Positions 1 through 6,467 of a stretch of DNA of 13,240 bases are shown in pieces. Both the position numbers and the translations under genes were made by a program. The stretch lies in contig JAJRPW010000156.1 in assembly GCA_024280585.1 (NCBI GenBank), positions 1 to 13,240 of the forward strand, in the 5' to 3' direction. Source of the stretch: Alphaproteobacteria bacterium (GTDB taxonomy: Bacteria > Pseudomonadota > Alphaproteobacteria > Rickettsiales > UBA6187). Position 1 is the stretch's first letter, and each line of letters starts with the position of its first letter. The notes beneath the pieces are model-generated. The model saw only the letters and a program-made list of their open reading frames with translations. It was not told where the DNA came from and did not search any database.

Positions 1-387
1 ATGCAAGGTGAAGTCACCCGTTAAAATACCGGAATTATCATCATCTAATTTCAAAGATGTACTGGAAAAACTTGCTTTTGGATAGTCATTAACCGCTAAA
101 AAATCTTTGCTACGCAAATGTTTATCACGTTCAGCATGGTTGCTGTCAACGCTTGCAGTGTCGATAGTCAGGGCGATAGTTGAATTTTCGAGATTTTCGC
201 GATCAAGATTGAAAGAGCCTTCAAATTTATTAAAACGACCATATAACCAGCTATAACCTAAGTGCTTGATTTTAAACTGAATAAAAGCATGGGCACCTTT
301 GGTGTCGATCTTATATTTCTCCGCATTCGCCGTGTTGGATACGAAAATAGTAACGGCAATAAATATGTAAGTTAGAGTTTTATTCAT
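1..387 (-). CDS. yceI: YceI-family periplasmic lipid-binding protein, C-terminus cut by window edge
   Basis: The 129 visible codons start at ATG 387 and stay open to base 1, so the C-terminal third is missing (the family is about 190 residues). Residues 1-22 are a signal peptide: Lys3, a hydrophobic stretch, then a signal peptidase I site after Ala-Asn-Ala22. The mature part starts with the family's YKIDTKGAHAFIQFKIKHLG pattern and continues with GRFNKFEGSF and the DSNHAERDKHLRSKDF block, both typical of YceI. Family members form a lipocalin-like barrel that binds isoprenoid or other lipid molecules in the periplasm. The gene follows the cytochrome b561 gene by 13 bases and has a Shine-Dalgarno AGGA 7 bases before the ATG. 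The same cytochrome b561-yceI pair occurs in E. coli as yceJ-yceI, which supports both calls. The physiological ligand cannot be read from the sequence. Confidence 0.9.
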   Translation of the reverse strand, partial: MNKTLTYIFIAVTIFVSNTANAEKYKIDTKGAHAFIQFKIKHLGYSWLYGRFNKFEGSFNLDRENLENSTIALTIDTASVDSNHAERDKHLRSKDFLAVNDYPKASFSSTSLKLDDDNSGILTGDFTLH

Positions 388-400
388 GACAATTTCCTGT

Positions 401-958
401 TTAATTACGCCCAATCATTCGTTTAAGTGTCGCATCTTTGTTAATAATATGGTGCTTAATCGCTGCAAGCCCATGCATTACTACCATGATTATAATCGTC
501 CATGCAAGATATAGATGCACAAAACCGGCAATATCTTCTTGTTTAGGGATGGAGGTGATGGTTGCCGGAACTTCAAACCAGTCAAATACGGAAATAGCCC
601 GCCCATCCGCGGTAGAAATCAAATAGCCAGCTGTAATAGTGCTAAACAGCAATGCGTAAAGGGCTAAATGCATCAAATGTGCCAATTTTTTTTCCCATTT
701 TGTATGGCTTGGCAGTGATTGTGGAGTTGGATTTTTTACGCGCCAGATAACGCGAAATATAGTGAGAAACAGTAATAATATTCCAACGCTTTTATGAATA
801 AATGGTGCAGTTTTGTACCATTGGTCATAGTAGCTAAGGCCAGTCATCCACAGACCGAGCGCAAATAGGCCGATAACAGTGATGGCGGTGATCCAATGTA
901 TCGCGATGGATATTGCCCCCCAGTATAAGTTATTGTTTTTCCATGGTATTTTTTTCAA
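401..958 (-). CDS. Cytochrome b561 family diheme membrane protein
   Basis: This 185-residue inner-membrane protein has four hydrophobic segments (about 14-38, 52-74, 93-115 and 145-167). Candidate heme-ligand histidines lie in or next to them: His21 (AIHWITA), His55 (IHKSVG), His148 (HLYLAW) and His162 (MHGLAA). This is the prokaryotic CybB/YceJ type, which holds two b hemes and passes electrons, probably from quinol; the acceptor is not known from the sequence. The start is TTG, not ATG. It overlaps the gloB stop codon as TTGA, and AAGGA lies about 9 bases upstream; the only nearby ATG (944) is out of frame. The pairing with yceI downstream matches the yceJ-yceI arrangement of enterobacteria. 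Confidence 0.88.
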   Translation of the reverse strand: MKKIPWKNNNLYWGAISIAIHWITAITVIGLFALGLWMTGLSYYDQWYKTAPFIHKSVGILLLFLTIFRVIWRVKNPTPQSLPSHTKWEKKLAHLMHLALYALLFSTITAGYLISTADGRAISVFDWFEVPATITSIPKQEDIAGFVHLYLAWTIIIMVVMHGLAAIKHHIINKDATLKRMIGRN

Positions 959-1668
959 CGGTAAGTGTCCTTTTTGCGTCTTATTTGGGCAAATTCTTCA
1001 ACATTTTTTACTCTTAAAAACGGGTTAGTATTCTTCTCCAGGCCAATATTTGTCGGGATAGTAGGCAGGTTTTTCTCGCGCAATAGTCCAACCTGCCGGA
1101 TTCTTTCCTGTAAATCAACGTTATCTGGTTCAATTGTAAGGGCAAATTCGCCATTTGCTTTGCTATATTCATGGCCGCAATATATTTTTGTGTCATCTGG
1201 TAGCGTGGAAAATCGTTGCAGACTGTCGAACATTTGTTGTGCCGTGCCTTCAAATAGGCGGCCGCAACCCATTGAAAATAGTGTGTCGCCGCAAAATAAC
1301 CATTTTTCTTTTGCAAAATACAAGGCAATCTGGCCGGATGTATGTCCGGGGGAAAAAATAACTGTAAAATTTGCCCCACAAATATCAAATTTCTGGTTGT
1401 TTTTAAGGCAAATATCTATGCCGGGAATGCGGTGGGCATCCTCTTCAAACCCAACGATTTTACAGTCGGTTGCAGCTTTAATTTCTAAATTTCCATCCGT
1501 GTGATCCCAGTGATGGTGGGTATTTACGATGTAATCTAATTTTTTTCCGACCAAAAGATCCAGCACTGGCTGCGCTAAAGTTGGGTCGATAATTGCACGT
1601 TCGCCACTGCCCTCCAGCAAATAAGCATAATTATCATGTAGCAACGGGATTATTTTAACTTCAGCCAT
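955..1668 (-). CDS. gloB: Hydroxyacylglutathione hydrolase (glyoxalase II)
   Basis: This is a 237-residue metallo-beta-lactamase-fold enzyme that hydrolyses S-lactoylglutathione to D-lactate and glutathione, the second step of methylglyoxal detoxification in the cytosol. The binuclear metal site is complete: THHHWDHTDGN at 50-60 (His51, His53, Asp55, His56), His109 in SPGHTSGQ, Asp128 in FCGDTLF, and His166 in YCGHEY. The GCGRLFEGT segment at 134-142 is characteristic of glyoxalase II rather than other members of the fold. The C-terminal part with NPFLR is present, although the protein is slightly shorter than E. coli GloB. The ATG lies inside the end of metW (8-base overlap) and has no clear Shine-Dalgarno sequence, so translation is probably coupled to metW. 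No glyoxalase I gene is in the window. Confidence 0.95.
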   Translation of the reverse strand: MAEVKIIPLLHDNYAYLLEGSGERAIIDPTLAQPVLDLLVGKKLDYIVNTHHHWDHTDGNLEIKAATDCKIVGFEEDAHRIPGIDICLKNNQKFDICGANFTVIFSPGHTSGQIALYFAKEKWLFCGDTLFSMGCGRLFEGTAQQMFDSLQRFSTLPDDTKIYCGHEYSKANGEFALTIEPDNVDLQERIRQVGLLREKNLPTIPTNIGLEKNTNPFLRVKNVEEFAQIRRKKDTYR

Positions 1669-2275
1669 TTTTTATAACAAAAATACATTTTTCGCTTAGC
1701 AAATTTGGAGAAAAAATACTAAAAAACGGTGGTATTTTGCTTCCTCTGGGATTTAGATATATTTTTTCTTCGATAACATAGTCTAATTCATTACACAGCA
1801 TTTCAAAGTCAAAAGCCGTGCTGAAATGGATGTTAGGAGTTTCATACCATTGATAGCTTAACGTCCCGGAAACCGGCATACGCCCCTTTAAAAGCAGGTA
1901 AAAACGGTTGAACCAATAGCCAAAATTCGGCATGGAAACGATCGAATATTTAGCGATTCGCATCATTTCCTGCAGCACTTCTTTTGGGTGGCTGGTGGCT
2001 TGTAACATTTGGCTGGAAACGGCATAATCAAAGCATTTATCGGGATAAAATTTTAGGTCAAGATCTACATCGCCCTGAATTACGGACAGGCCACTTTTAA
2101 CGCATTTACTGACGCCGCTTTGTGAGATTTCTATGCCTCTCCCGTCGATGTTTTTCTCGGATACAAGATATTTTAATAATTCACCATCACCGCAGCCAAG
2201 TTCCAAAACCCTTGATTCTTCTGGGATTATGTTCGCAATATATTGTAAATCCTGCCGTAAATCTAATTTATCCAT
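1661..2275 (-). CDS. metW: MetW-family methyltransferase-like protein
   Basis: This is a 204-residue class I SAM-dependent methyltransferase-fold protein. Residues 1-31 follow the MetW pattern, with LRQDLQYIANIIPEESRVLE leading into LGCGDGELL (SAM-binding motif I). The region around 114-152 has SMPNFGYWFNRFYLLLKGRMP followed by YQWYETPNIHFST, close to a MetW hallmark. MetW usually works with MetX in homoserine acylation for methionine synthesis, but no metX is adjacent, which is unusual for alphaproteobacteria. I chose ATG 2275 because family members begin just before the LRxDL motif and GGA lies 6 bases upstream. A TTG at 2308 would add 11 residues. It is the first gene of metW-gloB-cytochrome b561-yceI. 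Confidence 0.9.
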   Translation of the reverse strand: MDKLDLRQDLQYIANIIPEESRVLELGCGDGELLKYLVSEKNIDGRGIEISQSGVSKCVKSGLSVIQGDVDLDLKFYPDKCFDYAVSSQMLQATSHPKEVLQEMMRIAKYSIVSMPNFGYWFNRFYLLLKGRMPVSGTLSYQWYETPNIHFSTAFDFEMLCNELDYVIEEKIYLNPRGSKIPPFFSIFSPNLLSEKCIFVIKNG

Positions 2276-2292
2276 TTTTTCCAATCTTTTGC

Positions 2293-2420
2293 TATAGTGT
2301 TTTCTCAATTCAATTAACTACTAGGCGTTCGAGGTGAGGAGCATTTTAGCGTACGTTTAGGTACGTGAATGCGACGAGTCGAAGAACAACAACGTAGGAA
2401 TGAATTTTAAAATCACTATA
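2293..2420. mobile_element. MITE-like palindromic element with ~20-bp terminal inverted repeats
   Basis: The whole stretch is one nested imperfect palindrome. The ends are TATAGTG at 2293-2299 and CACTATA at 2414-2420. Inside these, after 7 bases on each side, lie AATTCA (2308-2313) and TGAATT (2401-2406), giving terminal inverted repeats of about 20 bp with about 16 matching positions. Further matched arms follow inward: CTA/TAG, CGT/ACG, TCGA/TCGA, GCATT (2341) with AATGC (2368), and CGTAC (2350) with GTACG (2361) around a 6-base loop. It has no coding capacity. TA dinucleotides at both ends would fit the TA target of IS630/Tc1-mariner-type elements, so this may be a non-autonomous relative; that link is inference. 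It sits 18 bases before the metW start codon and would form a strong hairpin in the metW leader. Confidence 0.6.
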
Positions 2421-2430
2421 TAATGCACTG

Positions 2431-2459
2431 ACTATAGTAAATCCATGGCATTTAGTCTA
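2431..2459 (-). promoter_or_regulatory. Candidate sigma70-type promoter for metW operon
   Basis: On the minus strand, TAGACT (2459-2454) and TATAGT (2436-2431) are separated by 17 bases. They match the consensus at 4/6 and 5/6. The promoter lies just after the stop of the pentapeptide gene and reads through the palindromic element into metW, giving a leader of roughly 150 bases. It overlaps an imperfect inverted repeat at 2432-2460 (TATAG and TAAAT arms around CCATGGC), which could be an operator. AT-rich sequence makes chance matches likely. Confidence 0.35.
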
Positions 2460-2466
2460 TAAAAAA

Positions 2467-3684
2467 CTACTCGATGATAGTATCTACAATGATTGCATCG
2501 GACATATTTGTGTCAATTAGGTTGGCACCCAACATATTTGCATCAGTTAGATTTGCCCCGCTTAGGTTCGCTGATTTTAAGTTTGAATCCTGCAAATTAG
2601 CCCCGGTTAAGTTGGCTTTTTTTAGATTGGCACCTTTTAAATCAGCATCCTGAAGATTGGTATTTGTCAAATTTGTATTGCTTAAAATGGCGTTTTTAAA
2701 GCTGGAGTCCTGTAGATTTGCCCCGCTTAAATCAGCCCCTTCCATATTGGATTTATAAAATATTGAGCTTTCCAGCCTGGAATTTTTTAGATTAGCATCC
2801 CACAAATGGGCGTTGGTGAAATTAACCTTGGTTCCATCCGCATTTTCCAGGCTTATTTCCCATAAATTTGCATCGGTAAAATCAGTGTCTTTCAGGGTTG
2901 TAGCGTTAAGATTGGCACTTTGCAAATCGGCTCTTGTTAAGGTAGCGTCGCTTAGATTCGCGCCGGATAAATCTGCTTGGTTTAGCTGTGCTGAGTGCAT
3001 AAATGTAGCCTCAAGCAGTGCGTTTTCGAGGTTAGCTTTGGTAAGATTCGTAAAATTCATATCGGCCTCAAGCAGGTTGGCATTGGCCAGATTGGCCTCT
3101 CGCAGGTCCGCGTATGATAAGTTTGCGCCCTCTAGGTTGGAGTTTTCCATATTAGCGCCAAATAAATGAGCGGATTTTAAATCGGCATAAGACAGGTCAA
3201 TATTGCTCATTACCGCTTTTTTCAGATTGGCGTTTTTTAAATTTGCATACATCAAATCGGCGTTTAAAAACTCAACACTTTCCAGGTTGGCCTTGCTTAA
3301 ATTAGCATAAGAAAAATTTGTATCAACAAGATTAGCTCCGATAAGATTGGCTCTTTCCAGATTGGCATATTTGAAATTGGCACCGTGTAGGTCGCTGTTT
3401 TCCAGGGTCGCGCCTTTTAGATTTGCATAGGAAAAATCGGCATTTTTCAGGTTGGCACCATAAAAATTTATTCCTGACAGATCCATTTTGGAGAAATTTT
3501 CTCCAAATTTTTCAATTATATCAATTGGTTGTTTGTTTTCCTGCGCGTGTGCTATAAATGCTATAATCTGCTTTCTTTCAGGTTGAATAGAAGGCGGTGT
3601 TGAATTATATCTGCCTAAAGAATATGATCCAACGGCGATTAGTGATATTATTACCATGCTTGTGATGATTTTTGACAAGTTCAT
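2467..3684 (-). CDS. Membrane-anchored pentapeptide-repeat protein
   Basis: This 405-residue protein has a hydrophobic segment at about 6-24 after a short positive N-terminus, with no clear signal peptidase site. A linker (25-65) follows, then an almost unbroken run of A(D/N)LXX pentapeptides from about 66 to the C-terminus, roughly 67 repeats. Such repeats fold into a square right-handed beta-helix. The only obvious irregular coil is ENADGTKVNF, where Gly replaces the central Leu/Phe. The predicted state is a long rod tethered to the inner membrane; which side it faces is uncertain. Some short pentapeptide proteins mimic DNA and protect gyrase (Qnr type), but the anchor and length here do not favour that. 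I chose ATG 3684 because GAAGG lies 4 bases upstream; a TTG at 3708 is an alternative. It appears to be a single-gene unit. Function unknown. Confidence 0.85.
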   Translation of the reverse strand: MNLSKIITSMVIISLIAVGSYSLGRYNSTPPSIQPERKQIIAFIAHAQENKQPIDIIEKFGENFSKMDLSGINFYGANLKNADFSYANLKGATLENSDLHGANFKYANLERANLIGANLVDTNFSYANLSKANLESVEFLNADLMYANLKNANLKKAVMSNIDLSYADLKSAHLFGANMENSNLEGANLSYADLREANLANANLLEADMNFTNLTKANLENALLEATFMHSAQLNQADLSGANLSDATLTRADLQSANLNATTLKDTDFTDANLWEISLENADGTKVNFTNAHLWDANLKNSRLESSIFYKSNMEGADLSGANLQDSSFKNAILSNTNLTNTNLQDADLKGANLKKANLTGANLQDSNLKSANLSGANLTDANMLGANLIDTNMSDAIIVDTIIE

Positions 3685-3694
3685 TTTACCTTCC

Positions 3695-3717
3695 GTATAG
3701 TTTTTCAAGCACTATAC
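3695..3717. repeat. Perfect 7-bp inverted repeat in pentapeptide-gene promoter/leader
   Basis: GTATAGT (3695-3701) and ACTATAC (3711-3717) are exact inverted copies separated by 9 bases. The repeat covers the candidate -10 box and ends just before the Shine-Dalgarno sequence. It could be a repressor site or a leader hairpin that hides the ribosome site. Confidence 0.4.
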
Positions 3718-3739
3718 ATTATTTTTGTCAAAAAATCAA
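3711..3739 (-). promoter_or_regulatory. Candidate promoter for pentapeptide-repeat gene
   Basis: The minus strand carries TTGATT (3739-3734), a 17-base spacer and TATAGT (3716-3711). The expected transcript start is about 20 bases before the ATG. A perfect TTGACA lies a few bases downstream of the -35 box, but no -10 box sits at the right distance from it. Confidence 0.4.
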
Positions 3740-3759
3740 GACTAATGTGTTGCTTAGTC
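3729..3759 (-). terminator. Possible Rho-independent terminator after fabK-like gene
   Basis: Reading the minus strand past the stop at 3779, GACTAA and TTAGTC form a 6-bp stem (3759-3754 with 3745-3740) around an 8-base loop, followed by TTGATTTTTT. The stem is AT-rich and weak, and the T-run is shared with the -35 region of the next gene. Confidence 0.4.
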
Positions 3760-3778
3760 AGGGCTTTTTAACAAGCGG

Positions 3779-4780
3779 CTACTTCTCTGCCAAAAAATCA
3801 TTAGCCTGACCTATTAATTCATCCAATATCTCGGCTGTAGGCTGTTCTTTTTTGACCATACCAACGCTTTGCCCGGCCATAAGTGAGCCGTTGTCGACAT
3901 CACCATCTATGGCTGCTTTGCGTAAGGCTCCAGCCCAAAAATGTTCGATTTTTAGCTGCGCATCATTTTTGCTCAATTTACCGTCATTAAACTCCCTGAT
4001 TGTATCAAGTTGTATGCGCTTAAAGTCCTCAGTTGCCTTGTTTTCGATAGCGCGAACGGGGATTACAGGAAAATCAGGATCGGCTTGCACAGACGGGGTT
4101 GCATTGCGAGCCGCAGCTTTTATAAAGGCTCGTTTGAAATTTGCATGGGCAATTGATTCGGTCGCGCAGACAAGTTTTGTACCGATTTGTACACCACTTG
4201 CGCCCATTTCTAAATAAGACGCCATCGCCTCACCGCGGCCAATGCCACCGGCCACGAATATCGGCACTACATCCTTTAATTCCGGGATTATTTCCTGTGC
4301 TAGAACGGAGGTGCTGACCGGGCCAATATGACCACCAGCCTCCATTCCCTCGATCACAAGTGCGTCAACGCCAGAGCGAATCAGTTTTTTTCCGATTATA
4401 AATGCAGGGGCAAAGCTAATCACTTTTGCGCCGTATTCTTTAATGGATGCAATGGTTTTGGACGATGGCAGACCACCGGCGAGCACCACATGTGTAACAT
4501 TTTCTTCGCGGCAAACATCAACAAGCTCGGCAAGTTGCGGATGCATAATAATTAAATTCACCCCGAATGGTTTTTCGGTAAGTTTTTTTGTCTCTTTAAT
4601 CTCATTTCGTAGTAAATCCGGGGACATTGACGAGCAGGCAATAACGCCAAAACCACCGGCATTCGAGATTGCTGCAACTAAATTGCGTTCAGAAACCCAG
4701 GACATAGCTCCGCCCATAATCGCGTAATTTGTTCCTAAAAATTCAGCGCCGCGCTGCCAAAGACTTGATAATTTTTTCAT
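3779..4780 (-). CDS. fabK: FabK-like enoyl-ACP reductase / nitronate monooxygenase-family flavoprotein
   Basis: This is a 333-residue FMN-binding TIM-barrel protein. The N-terminus has the family's substrate and flavin region (IMGGAMSWVSERNLVAAISN, then AGGFGVI at 41-47). EGMEAGGHIG at 144-153 carries the conserved His151, AGGIGRGEA at 177-185 binds the FMN phosphate, and ASGVQIGTKLVCATESIAH follows. The C-terminal part, with PVRAIENKATEDF (241-253), GALRKAAIDGDVDNGSLMAG and a closing EQPTAEIL, resembles enoyl-[acyl-carrier-protein] reductase II (FabK) more than fungal-type nitronate monooxygenase, as far as I can judge from memory. Alphaproteobacterial homologues are often simply labelled nitronate monooxygenase, and substrate cannot be settled here. 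The ATG has a strong AAGGAG 7 bases upstream. The gene stands alone, divergent from comF. Confidence 0.8.
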   Translation of the reverse strand: MKKLSSLWQRGAEFLGTNYAIMGGAMSWVSERNLVAAISNAGGFGVIACSSMSPDLLRNEIKETKKLTEKPFGVNLIIMHPQLAELVDVCREENVTHVVLAGGLPSSKTIASIKEYGAKVISFAPAFIIGKKLIRSGVDALVIEGMEAGGHIGPVSTSVLAQEIIPELKDVVPIFVAGGIGRGEAMASYLEMGASGVQIGTKLVCATESIAHANFKRAFIKAAARNATPSVQADPDFPVIPVRAIENKATEDFKRIQLDTIREFNDGKLSKNDAQLKIEHFWAGALRKAAIDGDVDNGSLMAGQSVGMVKKEQPTAEILDELIGQANDFLAEK

Positions 4781-4808
4781 GAATCAGCTCCTTTTGATGA
4801 GTATGGCT

Positions 4809-4837
4809 TTTATAGATAAAATCATCGGTTTGATCAA
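4809..4837 (-). promoter_or_regulatory. Promoter for fabK-like gene
   Basis: TTGATC (4837-4832) and TATAAA (4814-4809) on the minus strand are 17 bases apart and match the consensus at 4/6 and 5/6. The predicted start leaves a leader of about 20 bases containing the AAGGAG ribosome site. The -35 hexamer lies within the palindrome TTGATCAA. Confidence 0.55.
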
Positions 4838-4889
4838 GGGGAAAAGGTAATCATTGACTATCTTTATCTTCTGGCTCAATATTCGAGCT

Positions 4890-5603
4890 ATGCTAGAAAA
4901 AATCACGAATATAGTTTATCCGCCGCAATGTCTTTCCTGCCGTGATTTAGTGCAGTCGCAGGGCGCACTTTGCATATCCTGCTGGAAAAATATTGAATTT
5001 ATCCAGGATCCACAGTGTGTTTCTTGCGGTTATCCATTTGATTTTGACGCGGATAATGAAAGTCTGTGCGCGCATTGCATAGCCAAAAAACCTTTATATG
5101 ACAGGGCGCGGGCGGTTTTTCGTTATGATGAAAATAGCCGAAAAATAGTCACCAGATTTAAATATTCCGATAAAATCCACGCTTGTAATACATACGCAAA
5201 ATGGATGGTAAAGTCGGGTGAAGAATTACTTGAAGGAGCTGATTTCGTCGTGCCGGTACCGCTTCACAGAAGGCGTTTGATGCGACGCTATTATAACCAA
5301 TCGGCCTTGCTTGCCAATGCAATCGGTAAAATTACCGGCGTGAAAAGCCTGCCGGAGGCTTTAATTCGGACAAAAAATACTAAGCCGCAAGCATCAATGA
5401 GCTATCAGCAGCGGCAGGTTAACGTGCGTTCGGTTTTTACTTATAATCCAAAATATAGTGATATTATTGCCGATAAAGTGGTGGTATTGATCGATGATGT
5501 GATGACAACCGGTGCAACGGTTAAATATTGTACGAAAGCTCTGCTCAAGGCCGGCGCGGTGAAAGTTGATGTTTTAACTATGGCGCGAACTGTTAAGGAA
5601 TAG
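4890..5603 (+). CDS. comF: ComF family phosphoribosyltransferase-like protein
   Basis: This is a 237-residue protein with an N-terminal zinc-finger region and a C-terminal type I phosphoribosyltransferase fold. The zinc region has paired cysteines Cys14/17, Cys28/31, Cys43/46 and Cys60/63. The later PVPLHRRRLMRRYYNQSALLA segment and the PRPP-binding loop VVLIDDVMTTGAT (about 198-210) are ComF/GntX hallmarks. ComF proteins are tied to DNA uptake in naturally competent bacteria, but the family is widespread in non-competent species and its chemistry is unsettled. Start choice is open: ATG 4890 gives the usual short N-terminus before YPPQCLSC but lacks a good Shine-Dalgarno sequence, while TTG 4854 has AAGG 6 bases upstream and adds 12 residues. 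It probably shares a transcript with the Nit hydrolase 4 bases downstream. Confidence 0.85.
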   Translation: MLEKITNIVYPPQCLSCRDLVQSQGALCISCWKNIEFIQDPQCVSCGYPFDFDADNESLCAHCIAKKPLYDRARAVFRYDENSRKIVTRFKYSDKIHACNTYAKWMVKSGEELLEGADFVVPVPLHRRRLMRRYYNQSALLANAIGKITGVKSLPEALIRTKNTKPQASMSYQQRQVNVRSVFTYNPKYSDIIADKVVVLIDDVMTTGATVKYCTKALLKAGAVKVDVLTMARTVKE

Positions 5604-5607
5604 ATTT

Positions 5608-6423
5608 ATGACATTTAAAGTGGCCTGCGTGCAAATAAGCAGCCAAAATAATATGCAGAAAAATATAGCTAAAGCCATTGACTTTATTGAGCAGGCAGCG
5701 AGTGGTGGCGCGGATTTAATTGCTTTGCCTGAAAATGTCGCGTTTATGGCAGGAAGTCCAGAAGAGTTATTCGCTAGTGCGGTCTTGCCGGATGAACATC
5801 CTGCCTTAAAAGAGTTTCAGAAAATTGCAAAAAAGCTAGGAAAATGGGTGTTAATTGGGTCAATTTCGGTCAAGACTGCAGGCTCAGATAAGCTGGCAAA
5901 CCGCTCATTTTTGATAGATGATAAGGGTCAGGTTCATGATACATATGATAAAATTCACCTCTATGATGTGACGGTTGAGCAGGGGGAGTCCCATCATGAG
6001 TCGGATCGTTATATCGCCGGTGATAAAACCATTTTAGCCGATACTCCCTGGTGTAAAATGGGGCTGACTATTTGCTATGATTTGCGTTTTCCGCATTTAT
6101 TCAGGAAATTAGCACAAAATGGCGCGAAAATAATCGCTGTGCCGTCTGCTTTTACTGCCTATACGGGTAAAGCGCACTGGAAAACGTTGCTGCGCGCGCG
6201 GGCGATTGAGACTAGCTGTTATATTATTGCTCCGGCGCAAACTGGCTCCCACCCTGCAAATAGGATGACTTATGGCCATTCGCTGATAATTAATCCTTGG
6301 GGTAAGATTCTAGCGCAAGCCTTGGATGAAGAAGATGTCATAATGGCAAATGTGGATTTGGATTTAGTTGATAATGTAAGGGAGCAACTGCCAAGTTTGC
6401 TTTATGAGAGGGAGTTTAGCTAA
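5608..6423 (+). CDS. Nit-family carbon-nitrogen hydrolase (probable deaminated glutathione amidase)
   Basis: This is a 271-residue nitrilase-superfamily enzyme with a complete Glu-Lys-Cys triad: Glu42 in ALPEN, Lys115 in YDKIHLYD, and Cys156 in GLTICYDLRFP. The GLTICYDLRFPHLFR wording and the Asp-Lys-Ile-His segment match the Nit1/NitFhit branch. Members of that branch hydrolyse deaminated glutathione, a side product of transaminases, as a repair reaction in the cytosol. Bacterial members are often labelled only as carbon-nitrogen hydrolase. The ATG is 4 bases after the comF stop. In many alphaproteobacteria a glutaredoxin gene (grxC) lies between comF and this gene; it is absent here. The substrate assignment rests on family resemblance. 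Confidence 0.88.
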   Translation: MTFKVACVQISSQNNMQKNIAKAIDFIEQAASGGADLIALPENVAFMAGSPEELFASAVLPDEHPALKEFQKIAKKLGKWVLIGSISVKTAGSDKLANRSFLIDDKGQVHDTYDKIHLYDVTVEQGESHHESDRYIAGDKTILADTPWCKMGLTICYDLRFPHLFRKLAQNGAKIIAVPSAFTAYTGKAHWKTLLRARAIETSCYIIAPAQTGSHPANRMTYGHSLIINPWGKILAQALDEEDVIMANVDLDLVDNVREQLPSLLYEREFS

Positions 6424-6425
6424 AC

Positions 6426-6461
6426 ATCCCGGCCGGAAATCTACCCCACCCCGACCGGGAT
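6426..6461. terminator. GC-rich hairpin between converging nit and small-protein genes
   Basis: The arms at 6426-6436 (ATCCCGGCCGG) and 6451-6461 (CCGACCGGGAT) pair over 11 positions with a single mismatch, around a 14-base loop. It starts 3 bases after the nit stop codon and lies 7 bases beyond the stop of the opposing gene. No T-run follows on either strand, so it is not a classical intrinsic terminator; it may still protect RNA ends or block read-through. Confidence 0.45.
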
Positions 6462-6467
6462 AAAATA

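Noticed and set aside
965..1504. Long plus-strand open frame opposite gloB
   Set aside because: It lies wholly antisense to a gene with complete catalytic motifs, and its protein looks like random sequence with no recognisable domain. The same applies to open frames opposite purD (7896-8381), proA (9801-10436) and proB (11020-11598).
2432..2460. Inverted repeat after the pentapeptide gene as its terminator
   Set aside because: On the coding (minus) strand the T-run comes before the stem, not after it. Kept only as a possible operator in the metW promoter.
2813..3169. Plus-strand open frame in the pentapeptide gene
   Set aside because: It arises from the repetitive codons of the opposite strand; no start signal and no sensible protein.
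4854..4883. TTGACT with AATATT (18-base spacer) as the comF promoter, implying a leaderless mRNA at ATG 4890
   Set aside because: The -10 match is only 4/6, and the same bases could instead be a TTG start with a ribosome site; the evidence is too thin to list as a feature.
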